A DNA stretch of 64,000 bases from the NCBI GenBank assembly GCA_965230605.1, contig CBDDLD010000004.1:682001-746000 (forward strand). The letters are read 5' to 3'. Shown here piece by piece: positions 52,239-59,952 of the stretch. Made by a program: the position numbers and the translations under genes. Numbering within the stretch: the stretch's first letter is position 1; every line of letters starts with the position of its first letter. Below the pieces are notes generated by a model, which worked only from the letters and a program-made list of their open reading frames with translations, was not told the DNA's origin and did no database searches. The DNA comes from CBDDLD01 sp965230605 (GTDB lineage: Bacteria; Bacteroidota; Bacteroidia; Flavobacteriales; Flavobacteriaceae).

Positions 52239-52354
52239 ATTAATACTAAAATTATTTGGTAGTAGGCTCTACTAATTGATTATTAGTAAAATCTTGATTC
52301 AAATAATTATAGAAAGGGAATAATAATCTTCGAATCAAAGTAAATTTAATTCAT

Positions 52355-52362
52355 TACCTTTG
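52355..52362 (+). promoter_or_regulatory. -7 element of the Crp/Fnr gene
   Basis: TACCTTTG matches the normal TAnnTTTG; leader about 47 nt. The phased boxes of promoters A-E are absent here, so the regulator gene appears not to use its own site type. Confidence 0.5.
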
Positions 52363-52415
52363 AGAGACAGCCTGAAAATATACTTTTATTTCTGACCCTA
52401 GCCAAACTATAAAAA

Positions 52416-53003
52416 ATGGAAAAATACGATTCTATTTTAGCTAACATTGCTCGCTACGTAAAATTAACAGATGAAGAAATAAAAGATTTTACCTCTATTA
52501 TTAAAACATCTCGTGTTAGGAAAAGACAATTTGTTTTTCAACCTGGATATCCCTGTGAATATAGAAATTATATAGTGAAAGGTGCATTTCGTGTTTTTTA
52601 CATGGACGAAAATGGAAAAGAACATACTGTTAATATTTGCGTTGAAGATTGGTTTTTTACTGATTTGTATAGTTACGTTTATAAAAAGCCAGCAACTTTT
52701 TTTGCTGAAGCTTTGGAGGACTCCATTATTTTTCAAATGAAATATGATGATGTAGAAGAGTTATGCAAAAAAAGCCACGCCCTGAATTATTATTGGAGAG
52801 TTATAATTGAGAAAGCTTATGCAAATTCAAAGAATAGAATTATCTCTAATAATAGTAAAACTTCAGAAGAAAGATATTGGGAGTATGCCGATCGATACCC
52901 TAAAATAGTTACAAGAATTCCACAGTATGTAATAGCTTCTTATCTAGGAATGTCCGCAGAGTTTCTTAGCAAAATTAGAGCTCGCCCTATTAAAAAATCT
53001 TAA
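52416..53003 (+). CDS. Crp/Fnr-family transcriptional regulator
   Basis: A 195-residue regulator with a cyclic-nucleotide-binding-type beta roll (about 15-115, RQFVFQPGYPCEYRNYIVKGAFRVFY), a dimer helix (about 115-145) and a winged HTH with recognition helix in YVIASYLGMSAEFLSKIRAR. The phosphate-binding RxS of true CRP is not evident, and Cys are at scattered positions (YPCEY, NICVE, EELCKK), so neither cAMP nor an Fnr-type Fe-S cluster is indicated; Cys-based sensing is possible. It lies between promoters A and B, whose boxes are of Crp/Fnr type. The stop codon overlaps promoter B. Confidence 0.9.
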   Translation: MEKYDSILANIARYVKLTDEEIKDFTSIIKTSRVRKRQFVFQPGYPCEYRNYIVKGAFRVFYMDENGKEHTVNICVEDWFFTDLYSYVYKKPATFFAEALEDSIIFQMKYDDVEELCKKSHALNYYWRVIIEKAYANSKNRIISNNSKTSEERYWEYADRYPKIVTRIPQYVIASYLGMSAEFLSKIRARPIKKS

Positions 53004-53066
53004 AGTAGTTCAAGCAAATATTCTGTCTTGGTTCATTTTTATCTTATCAAGTTCATCTCAATTTTG
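53000..53066 (+). promoter_or_regulatory. Promoter B: double Crp/Fnr-type boxes (53109 gene)
   Basis: Boxes TTAA-N6-TCAA (53000-53013, overlapping the regulator stop) and CTGT-N6-TCAT (53023-53036), 23 bp apart; -7 element CAATTTTG (53059-53066), again 36.5 nt from the last box centre. The third upstream box is lacking where the coding sequence lies. Confidence 0.7.
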
Positions 53067-53108
53067 CACTGTCGAAAATGACAGTAATGTTTAACTTATA
53101 TTATAAAG

Positions 53109-53264
53109 ATGGACTCAATTAATAAATTAAAATCATATTTCTTTAAAGAACAAGACTCAATTTCCTTTTCTGAACCAAATTGTCCGAATTGCTGGGGTTA
53201 CTATGAATATGATGGCAAATATTATGAAAACTATAGTAGTTATATTAATAAAGTTATCAGATGA
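53109..53264 (+). CDS. 51-residue Cys-pair protein
   Basis: A short frame with the motif EPNCPNCWGYYEYDGKYYEN, which recalls small flavobacterial proteins starting with CPNCWG and a QEY-type stretch. Those are usually longer with a second Cys pair at the end, so this one may be a shortened member. It starts 43 nt after the last G of promoter B, the same as the spacing of promoter A to its ATG. A terminator-like hairpin follows at 53366. No signal peptide. Confidence 0.6.
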   Translation: MDSINKLKSYFFKEQDSISFSEPNCPNCWGYYEYDGKYYENYSSYINKVIR

Positions 53265-53365
53265 CTTGATAAATTGGAATGGACGAGTAATTTTGTTTTT
53301 AATCTTTTTAGGGTTAATAGCTGAATTAAAGCTGAATAGTTTCAATTAAAAATCATAGTTTTTTA

Positions 53366-53400
53366 AAAATCTTGAACTTGAACTAGTTCAAGATTTTTTC
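53366..53400 (+). terminator. Hairpin: terminator of small gene and box I of promoter C
   Basis: AAAAATCTTGAAC (53366-53378) / GTTCAAGATTTTT (53387-53399), 8-nt loop, then T. The loop and right arm also form box I of promoter C, so the sequence may serve both ends. Confidence 0.55.
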
Positions 53401-53468
53401 TTGTTATAGTTCAAGCTTATTTTCTGTTCTAGTTCATTTTTATCCTTTTGAGTTCGTTGCAACTTTGT
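53379..53468 (+). promoter_or_regulatory. Promoter C: triple Crp/Fnr-type boxes (53510 gene)
   Basis: Boxes TTGA-N6-TCAA (53379-53392), TTGT-N6-TCAA (53402-53415) and CTGT-N6-TCAT (53425-53438), each 23 bp apart. The -7 element is CAACTTTG (53461-53468), 36.5 nt from the last box centre. Confidence 0.75.
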
Positions 53469-53509
53469 AGTGTCGATATTGACATATAATAATTTAAATA
53501 TAAAATAAA

Positions 53510-54061
53510 ATGACAACAACAGAAAAGGTAACTTTTGAAGTACCAACTAGAGATCAAGTCTCAGAGAACAATCAAGCAATTTTTGACCAAATGCAAAAGT
53601 CATTTGGAACAGTTCCTAACCTTTATGCAACTTTTGCAATAAATGATACTGCTCTTCCAGATTATTTAGCATTACAAAATCGCAAAAGTACACTAACTGG
53701 TAAGGAAAGAGAAATCGTCAATTTGGTAGTAAGCCAAGTGAATGAATGTGATTACTGTTTACCAGCACATACTTTCATAAGTAAAAATATGCATGGATTT
53801 AGTGATGAGGAAATCTTAGAAATCCGTAGAGCAAATGTTTCATTTAATGATAAGTACGATGCTTTAGCAAAATTTGTAAAAGAAACAACTATTAACAGAG
53901 GTAGGCCATCAGAGGACAGCACTAATGCCTTATATGAAGCAGGTTATACTAAAGCTAATATAATTGATGTCATAATGGTTATTGGAGACAAAATCATCAG
54001 TAACTATCTACACAACTTCACAAAGATTCCAGTGGATTGGCCAGAGGTTCCAAAAATCTAA
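53510..54061 (+). CDS. AhpD-like carboxymuconolactone decarboxylase-family protein (copy 1)
   Basis: A 183-residue all-helical protein with the AhpD redox motif in NECDYCLPAHTF (CxxC plus His) near residue 82. AhpD-type proteins pass electrons to peroxiredoxins or other acceptors. A peroxiredoxin-like gene is next. No signal peptide. A paralogue lies at 58621. True decarboxylase activity is unlikely with the CxxC motif. Confidence 0.9.
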   Translation: MTTTEKVTFEVPTRDQVSENNQAIFDQMQKSFGTVPNLYATFAINDTALPDYLALQNRKSTLTGKEREIVNLVVSQVNECDYCLPAHTFISKNMHGFSDEEILEIRRANVSFNDKYDALAKFVKETTINRGRPSEDSTNALYEAGYTKANIIDVIMVIGDKIISNYLHNFTKIPVDWPEVPKI

Positions 54062-54073
54062 ACTTTTAATACG

Positions 54074-54104
54074 TAAGCCTTGCTTACATTACAAGTAAGG
54101 CTTA
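54074..54104 (+). terminator. Hairpin after AhpD-like gene
   Basis: 12-bp stem TAAGCCTTGCTT (54074-54085) / AAGTAAGGCTTA (54093-54104), no good T-run, so weak as an intrinsic terminator. The next 230 nt to promoter D show no gene. Confidence 0.5.
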
Positions 54105-54336
54105 TGTGTTAAAATTGAATCTTCGCGATCTACAGAAATTTGTGCTCAGATATAATACCATCGAGTTAAATAATTCAGGATAATCCTATCACCATTAGTT
54201 GTTCTTTTTTTCAAATTGTTAAAGCTGAAAAAAGTGAGTTTTAAATAACCGATATTTAGAGTAACTGTAATGGTTGATATATTTGTCTAATTCTATTTAA
54301 GGTTAAGAGGTGTTTATGATAAATACAAATCGAATT

Positions 54337-54426
54337 TTGTACTAGCTCGATTTGATTTCTTGAAGCTGTACAAGGTTATTTCTTGTCATAGTTCATTTTT
54401 ATTCAATGTAATTGATGAGACATTTG
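54337..54426 (+). promoter_or_regulatory. Promoter D: triple Crp/Fnr-type boxes (54465 gene)
   Basis: Boxes TTGT-N6-TCGA (54337-54350, degenerate but keeping ACTAG), TTGA-N6-ACAA (54360-54373) and TTGT-N6-TCAT (54383-54396), 23 bp apart. The -7 element is GACATTTG (54419-54426), 36.5 nt from the last box centre. Confidence 0.7.
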
Positions 54427-54464
54427 TAGTGAGAATTTTTTTAAAAAAACATAAAATTTTGATA

Positions 54465-55127
54465 ATGAAAGAGAGAGAAATTCCTTCATATAAAAAAGGC
54501 GTAGAAGAACTAAGCAGTAGTCTTGCAGATGTACTTCCATCGGATACACTAGGTGCATTTAATTCAGATGCAGAGGCTTTGCAAAAAAAATATAATTCAG
54601 TTTTAAGACTTAATGTAGGAGACAGAGTACCAAATTTTATTTTGTCAAACGCAGTTAATAAAAATGTAAACTTATATGAGTTATTAAAGACAAAAAGAGT
54701 AGTGCTAACCTTTTATAGAGGAACATGGTGTCCATATTGTAACCTTATTCTTAATCAATATCAGGCAATTCTTCCTGAGATAGAGAAACTAGGTGCTACA
54801 TTAATTGCTATTTCTCCTCAAACACCTGATGAGTCGTTAAACATGAAAGAGAAAAATGGTCTTCAGTTTCAAGTTTTAAGTGATAACGGGAATCTAATTG
54901 CTAAAAATTTCACAACCATACATCCTTACCCTGAAAGGTCAATGAAGATGTTAACAAAATTAGGGTATGATTATGATAGCTATAACTCTGATGAAGCTAG
55001 TGAAATTCCAGTACCTGCTACATTTATTATTGAGAAAGACGCAACAATTTCCTTTGCAAAATCTGAAGGCGGTGATTACAGAAACCGTGTAGAACCATCA
55101 GAAATTATAAACGCATTAAATAATTAA
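54465..55127 (+). CDS. Peroxiredoxin-like (AhpC/TSA) thiol protein
   Basis: A 220-residue thioredoxin-fold protein. A helical N-terminal extension (about 1-45) precedes a domain with the active site RGTWCPYCNLILNQYQ (CxxC) near residue 85, the cis-Pro region EIPVPATFIIEKD, and GGDYRNRVEP at the end. It is cytoplasmic. ATG 54465 is chosen because a more distal in-frame start at 54360 lies inside promoter D. It follows an AhpD-like gene, a possible electron donor. Confidence 0.9.
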   Translation: MKEREIPSYKKGVEELSSSLADVLPSDTLGAFNSDAEALQKKYNSVLRLNVGDRVPNFILSNAVNKNVNLYELLKTKRVVLTFYRGTWCPYCNLILNQYQAILPEIEKLGATLIAISPQTPDESLNMKEKNGLQFQVLSDNGNLIAKNFTTIHPYPERSMKMLTKLGYDYDSYNSDEASEIPVPATFIIEKDATISFAKSEGGDYRNRVEPSEIINALNN

Positions 55128-55152
55128 AAAGTAGATTTACAAACGAAGCTTA

Positions 55153-55731
55153 TCATAATGCCCCATTAACTGCTAAAAAAGTTCTTAGCTTTTTTCTAAC
55201 GGTATGATTTATTACCCATATATGATTTCTCTCGATACTTAATCTATCTGAAATGTCATATGTTGTTAATCCTTGTATTGTCTTCAAACTAAACACATTA
55301 GCCTGTTTATCACTTAGAGTAAGAAGAAATCTGTCTAAAGCTTGTTCTAGTTCTTTATGAATAATCAAATGATCAGGCGATTCATTATTTGTAGAGTAAA
55401 TTATATCTTCCAAATGATTATTGTTTTTTAAGATTTGAGACATTGAGATCTGAGATTGGTATTTCTTAGTATTCTTATATCTATAGTAGTCAACAATCTT
55501 TTTTCTTAGTATAGAAAATAAAAAAGTACTTTCACTACACTTTCCTTTGAAAGAAGGTATCGCTCTGAGTGCTGCTATGTATGTTTCCGAGACAATGTCT
55601 TTAACGCTTTCATTATTTCTTACTCGCACTTTAGTGTAAGTGATTAATTTGTTATCGTACCTTGAAATCCATTTCTCGGGTTGAATTTTATTATTTAAGC
55701 CTGAAGAGTCAGAGTTTATATTATTCTTCAA
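55153..55731 (-). CDS. RNA polymerase sigma factor, ECF type
   Basis: A 192-residue sigma-70 family factor. Region 2 is at about 22-90 (SVKDIVSETYIAALRAIPSFKG, then FLFSILRKKIVDYYRYK). Region 4 is at about 130-188 (LSDKQANVFSLKTIQGLTTYDISDRLSI). No anti-sigma gene lies beside it. It is divergent from the large stress operon, with promoter E between, and convergent with the peroxiredoxin-like gene. It could itself read one of the promoters A-E, but the normal TTTG core in those argues for the housekeeping factor. Confidence 0.85.
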   Translation of the reverse strand: MKNNINSDSSGLNNKIQPEKWISRYDNKLITYTKVRVRNNESVKDIVSETYIAALRAIPSFKGKCSESTFLFSILRKKIVDYYRYKNTKKYQSQISMSQILKNNNHLEDIIYSTNNESPDHLIIHKELEQALDRFLLTLSDKQANVFSLKTIQGLTTYDISDRLSIERNHIWVINHTVRKKLRTFLAVNGAL

Positions 55732-55858
55732 TTTTTTTTTTTAGTAATTAATGATAATGAATCGCTATACCATCCTTTAACTAATTGAGCGATTTTTTTA
55801 AAATAATGAATGCTTTTATAATTCATTACTCTCAAATATAAATTGTAATAGCTTAAAA

Positions 55859-55952
55859 AATCTTGAACTAGTTCAAGATTGCTTCTTGTCGCAGTTCAAG
55901 GTTATTTCCTGTCACAGTTCATTTTTATTCACCGCTATTGATGAGAAATTTG
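55859..55952 (+). promoter_or_regulatory. Promoter E: triple Crp/Fnr-type boxes (nine-gene run)
   Basis: Box I is part of a perfect 22-bp palindrome (55859-55880, core TTGAACTAGTTCAA at 55863-55876). Box II is TTGT-N6-TCAA (55886-55899) and box III is CTGT-N6-TCAT (55909-55922), 23 bp apart. The -7 element is GAAATTTG (55945-55952), 36.5 nt from the last box centre. ATG 55990 follows 38 nt after the final G. Confidence 0.75.
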
Positions 55953-55989
55953 TAGTGTAAATTTTTATTAAATATTAAATCAAATAATC

Positions 55990-56772
55990 ATGAAAAAACA
56001 ATTAATTAAAATCGTTTCAGTTGTACTAATAATAATTACAACTTCTTTACACGCGCAAGATGCTACTACTTTAATCAAAAAAGTTGTAGATGCTAATGGA
56101 GGTGTTAACGCCTTACATAAATTAAAGGATGTTTCCTTTGACTATACTTTTAAGGTTACAGGAAATAATATCGTCGATGTTTCTAAAGAGCGTTACATTT
56201 TTAATGGCGAAGTTTCATTTGGTTTGTACTCAAAAAGACAAGTTTATGCACTTCCTCAATTGAAAGGAAAACATACTCAATTTTTTGATGGTACTAAGAC
56301 AGTTTCTAAAATTAATGGTAATGTTATCACTGACCAGCAGCCAGCCTATATTGGACATGCATTAAGAAAAACAAACTATTATTGGTTTGCAATGATGTTC
56401 AAGTTACTAGACCCGGGAGTTAACCATGAATTATTACCATCAAGAAAGGTAGATGGAAAATCCTATAAAATTGTAGAAATGACTTTTGGAGAAAATGTTG
56501 GAGAAAGTGACGATAAATATATTTTATATATCAATCCAGACACTTATCTAATTGATCAATTCTTGTATACTGCAAAAGGATTTGGAGTAACTGACCCAAG
56601 TTTAATGATAATGAAGTATGAAAAAATAAATGGGGTTTATCTATCTACATATCGCAAGTATGCACCTGCAGATTGGAAAGGGAATGTAGTAAAAGAGAAT
56701 TGGACTGAACAATTCACTAAAAATGTAAAATTCAATAACGACTTCAATTTAGAGAGCATTCAATCTATATAG
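55990..56772 (+). CDS. LolA-like / DUF6503-like exported protein
   Basis: A 260-residue exported protein: signal peptide (about 1-22, ending LHAQ), then a half-barrel-like domain with an early helix (LIKKVVDANGGVNALHKLKDVSFDYTF) and regular strands ending DKYILYINPDTYLIDQFLYTAKG. This is the build of outer-membrane-lipoprotein-sorting (LolA) relatives, including DUF6503. No lipobox. It is first in the stress run behind promoter E. Cargo unknown. Confidence 0.7.
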   Translation: MKKQLIKIVSVVLIIITTSLHAQDATTLIKKVVDANGGVNALHKLKDVSFDYTFKVTGNNIVDVSKERYIFNGEVSFGLYSKRQVYALPQLKGKHTQFFDGTKTVSKINGNVITDQQPAYIGHALRKTNYYWFAMMFKLLDPGVNHELLPSRKVDGKSYKIVEMTFGENVGESDDKYILYINPDTYLIDQFLYTAKGFGVTDPSLMIMKYEKINGVYLSTYRKYAPADWKGNVVKENWTEQFTKNVKFNNDFNLESIQSI

Positions 56773-56788
56773 CTTCGTTAATAATATA

Positions 56789-56817
56789 AACCTTGCAAAT
56801 TAAAAGTTTGCAAGGTT
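56789..56817 (+). other. Intercistronic hairpin in stress run
   Basis: 11-bp perfect stem AACCTTGCAAA (56789-56799) / TTTGCAAGGTT (56807-56817) without a T-run; could be an mRNA processing or stability element or a weak terminator that lowers expression of later genes. Confidence 0.45.
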
Positions 56818-56877
56818 ATTTCGAGATTATAATAGTTAATCACTCATGAATATAAAAACAATTTAAATCAAAGAATC

Positions 56878-57846
56878 ATGAAAAAAATAATTCTTAGACT
56901 GCTCTTTATAAGTTTATTCCTAAATGCTTTTGGTCAAGAAAGTTCAGTAAAATCTAATAAGGAAATATCACATAATATTTCAAATTTGGAAACTGCTCAT
57001 AGAAGCATAGTTATAGATAGCCTAAATATTTTCTACCGAGAAGCTGGAGATCCATCTAAAACAACAATATTAATGTTACACGGCTTTCCGAGTTCTTCAC
57101 ATATGTATAGAGACTTGATGAAGAAATTAGCAAAAGATTTTCATGTTGTTGCACCTGATTACCCTGGATTTGGCTTTAGCGATGCGCCTACCATAAAAGA
57201 GTATGAATATACATTTCACAATGTATCGTTATTGATGGATGCGTTTGTTGAAAAACTAAATATAGATTCTTACTACATTATGATGCAAGATTATGGTGGT
57301 CCAATAGGTTTTAGAATGGCGGTACGTAATCCTGAAAAAGTTAAAGGTTTTATTGTACAAAATGCTAATGCATATTTCGAAGGACTAAGTGGAGAGTGGG
57401 CACAAAAGTATAGCTCTTTATTAGAGGAGGGTAATTATGAAGGAGTTCTTAAAATGCAAAATTGGTGGATGTCCTTAGAGGGAATTAAAGCTATGTATCT
57501 TAATGGTGTTGAGGACCCATCAAAGGTAGATCCTATCTCTTATCTTACTGATGAAGCATTCTTAAGAAGAGAGGGAATAAACGAAATACAAATTACTTTC
57601 TTAAATGACTATGGTAGTAATTTTGAGCAATATGGGGAGTGGCAAAAATATTTGCGTGAGAATCAACCTCCAATGATTATTATTTGGGGAATACACGACA
57701 AATTCTTTAGCGTAGAAGGAGCAAAAGCTTATGCGAAAGATTTGAAGAATGTAGAAACTCACTTAATTGATGGGAGTCACTTTTTATTAGAATTACATTC
57801 TGACATAGCAGCAAATCTTATTACAAAATTTTTAAACAAAAATTAA
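56878..57846 (+). CDS. Exported alpha/beta hydrolase, Asp-nucleophile type
   Basis: A 322-residue alpha/beta hydrolase with a signal peptide (about 1-20, ending AFGQ). The oxyanion-hole motif is HGFPSSSHMYRD. The nucleophile elbow reads MMQDYGGPIGFR, with Asp in the nucleophile place as in haloalkane dehalogenases and epoxide hydrolases. The acid lies in IIWGIHDKFF and the catalytic His in DGSHFLLE. Periplasmic location is unusual for this class. Possible substrates are epoxides or halogenated compounds; not proven. Confidence 0.87.
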   Translation: MKKIILRLLFISLFLNAFGQESSVKSNKEISHNISNLETAHRSIVIDSLNIFYREAGDPSKTTILMLHGFPSSSHMYRDLMKKLAKDFHVVAPDYPGFGFSDAPTIKEYEYTFHNVSLLMDAFVEKLNIDSYYIMMQDYGGPIGFRMAVRNPEKVKGFIVQNANAYFEGLSGEWAQKYSSLLEEGNYEGVLKMQNWWMSLEGIKAMYLNGVEDPSKVDPISYLTDEAFLRREGINEIQITFLNDYGSNFEQYGEWQKYLRENQPPMIIIWGIHDKFFSVEGAKAYAKDLKNVETHLIDGSHFLLELHSDIAANLITKFLNKN

Positions 57847-57860
57847 ACAAAGTATAAATC

Positions 57861-58592
57861 ATGTCAAATATAAATCTTAACGGTAAAACCGTTCTTGTTA
57901 CAGGAGCCAATCGAGGTATTGGTCATGCTTTAGTTGAGAAAGCATTAGAAAAAGGAGCTGCCAAAGTTTATGCAACTTATCGCTCAGTAAACAACCGATC
58001 TGCACTTGACAAATTAGGAGAACGTGTTGTGCCAATTCATCTTGACCTTGGAGATTCTACAACTATAAAAAGGCTTACAGAGGTGGTATCTTCTTTAGAT
58101 CTATTAATCAACAACGCAGGTATTTTTACTGGTGCCGATTTACTCGAGAATACGGAAGAGCAATTACGTAACGACCTTGAAACAAATTTTTTTGGAACAC
58201 TTGCCGTTACTAAGGCTTTACTTCCTTCACTTAAAAAAGAAGATTCTACTGCAATAGTTAATTTATCAAGTATTGCTGGTCTTGCATCAATGCCAAGCTT
58301 TGGTGGGTATTCTGCGTCTAAGGCAGCTGTTCATTCCATGACACAATCTTTACGTGGGAAGTTAAAAGAAGAAGGGATTTCAGTTCATGGTGTTTACCCT
58401 GGGCCAGTAGCAACTCGCTTAACAGAAGGATTTGAAATGGAGACAACACCTGCTTCGATTGTTGCTGAAAACATTCTAGAAGGAGTTGAAAGTGGTGTTG
58501 AAGAAATTTTCCCAGATTTCCTTTCAGAACAAGTAGGACCGCTTTTCCTTAATTCACCTAAGCAGCTAGAACAGAATTTCGCTGCTTTTTAA
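57861..58592 (+). CDS. Short-chain dehydrogenase/reductase
   Basis: A 243-residue classical SDR: cofactor motif TGANRGIGHA, LINNAG, catalytic Ser in NLSSIAG and Tyr/Lys in YSASKAA. An Arg in TYRS after the second strand suggests NADPH preference. It is placed 14 nt after the hydrolase, and the pair could process one organic compound in sequence. Substrate unknown. Confidence 0.9.
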   Translation: MSNINLNGKTVLVTGANRGIGHALVEKALEKGAAKVYATYRSVNNRSALDKLGERVVPIHLDLGDSTTIKRLTEVVSSLDLLINNAGIFTGADLLENTEEQLRNDLETNFFGTLAVTKALLPSLKKEDSTAIVNLSSIAGLASMPSFGGYSASKAAVHSMTQSLRGKLKEEGISVHGVYPGPVATRLTEGFEMETTPASIVAENILEGVESGVEEIFPDFLSEQVGPLFLNSPKQLEQNFAAF

Positions 58593-58620
58593 ATTTATGT
58601 AATCACTTTATTGAAAAAAA

Positions 58621-59193
58621 ATGAAAAATAATTATAGAATACACACGATAGATAGCGCTCCTGAAGCTTCGAAGCCAATCATGGAAGCTGCTAAGAAAAA
58701 AATGGGATTTGTACCGAATCTCATGGCTACAATGTCTGAATCGCCAGTAATGGTTGAAAGCTATTTGACGATGATGGCATTATTTGATAAGTCTAAATTG
58801 AGTGAAACGGAACGTCAAATAATCCTGATGACAAACAATCGTTTGAATGGTTGTACGTATTGTATGGCTGCACATACGGCAGTATCAAAAATGGCTAAGG
58901 TTGACGATGAGGTAATAAATGCATTACGAAATGGGACTTCACTAAGTGACCCTAAACTTGAAGCATTGCGAAATTTTTCAATCATAATTAATGAAAACCG
59001 TGGATGGGCAACAGAAGAACAAGTAGAGGAATTTATTGCGGCTGGTTACACTAAAGAAACAGTTTTAGAAGTAATTGTTGGTACAAGTCTTAAGGTACTG
59101 TCTAATTATACGACACATATTGTTGAGCCAAAGCTCGACAATGCATTTATTCCCGTAGCATGGACCAATGAAATGACCGATTTAGCGGTATAA
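58621..59193 (+). CDS. AhpD-like carboxymuconolactone decarboxylase-family protein (copy 2)
   Basis: A 190-residue helical protein with the AhpD motif NGCTYCMAAHTAVSKM near residue 78. Same fold and motif as the 53510 gene, but divergent in the rest, so they are not a recent duplication. No signal peptide. Likely a thiol-dependent reductase in the same stress response; partner unknown. Confidence 0.9.
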   Translation: MKNNYRIHTIDSAPEASKPIMEAAKKKMGFVPNLMATMSESPVMVESYLTMMALFDKSKLSETERQIILMTNNRLNGCTYCMAAHTAVSKMAKVDDEVINALRNGTSLSDPKLEALRNFSIIINENRGWATEEQVEEFIAAGYTKETVLEVIVGTSLKVLSNYTTHIVEPKLDNAFIPVAWTNEMTDLAV

Positions 59194-59260
59194 TAAAAAA
59201 TCGAGTTTTGTGGTATTTATTACTATAATGGTAATTGCCATACAATAAAATGAAACAAAG

Positions 59261-59890
59261 ATGGAGTTTATTAAAAATTTGAATTGGCGTTATGCCACAA
59301 AGCAGTTTGATTCTTCTAAGAAGGTTAGCTCAGAACATGTAGAACTTATTAAAGAGGCAGTACGCCTATCGCCTTCCTCTTTTGGTCTTCAATTCTATAA
59401 AGTCTTCGTTATAGAAAATAATGATCTAAAGGAAAGACTAAAACCTGCAGCTTGGGGACAATCGCAAATAACAGATGCTTCTCATATATTCATTTTCTGC
59501 AGTTATAAGTATGTAAAGGAGAAGTATGTTGAAGATTTTTTTCAGTTAAAAGCTAAAACTTACAATGTTGATATTTCAGAATTAGAAGGTCATATGTCTT
59601 TTGTAAAAGGAAAGATGTGTGAAACACCGACAGAAAAAAGAAGAATTTGGAATTCACGTCAAGTATATGTTGCATTGGGTAATTTACTAAATGCTTGTGC
59701 AGAATTAAAAATAGATTCATGCCCAATGGAAGGTTTTGATCCAGAAAAGGTAAGTGAAATTTTAGATTTGGATAGTCAGGATTTGGATGCGGTTGTATTA
59801 GCTGCTGTTGGTTACAGATCTGAACAAGATCAAAATCAACATTTACCAAAAGTTAGAAAATCTAAAGAGGACTTATTTAAGCATCTATAA
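59261..59890 (+). CDS. Nitroreductase-family NAD(P)H oxidoreductase
   Basis: A 209-residue FMN-binding nitroreductase-fold protein: N-terminal NWRYATKQFDSSKK, the FMN-site segment LSPSSFGLQFYKVFVIEN, a middle helix region RQVYVALGNLLNACAELKID, and CPMEGFDPEKV. The NfsB/YdgI-like group reduces quinones and nitro compounds. In this run it would fit a role in detoxifying electrophiles. Cytoplasmic. Confidence 0.92.
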   Translation: MEFIKNLNWRYATKQFDSSKKVSSEHVELIKEAVRLSPSSFGLQFYKVFVIENNDLKERLKPAAWGQSQITDASHIFIFCSYKYVKEKYVEDFFQLKAKTYNVDISELEGHMSFVKGKMCETPTEKRRIWNSRQVYVALGNLLNACAELKIDSCPMEGFDPEKVSEILDLDSQDLDAVVLAAVGYRSEQDQNQHLPKVRKSKEDLFKHL

Positions 59891-59952
59891 TTGAAGAACA
59901 GAGTCAAAGTAATAAAATAATCATCAAATAAACATTAGGATAATAACTCATA

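Noticed and set aside
54360..54464. Upstream in-frame extension of the peroxiredoxin-like gene
   Set aside because: It would place the coding start within the boxes and -7 element of promoter D, and the extra residues look non-protein.
56807..56840. A CAAGGTTATTTC sequence before the hydrolase gene resembling box II of promoters D and E
   Set aside because: The next AGTTAA is four bases out of phase, there is no box III TCAT and no -7 box at the required distance; the similarity comes from the hairpin at 56789-56817.
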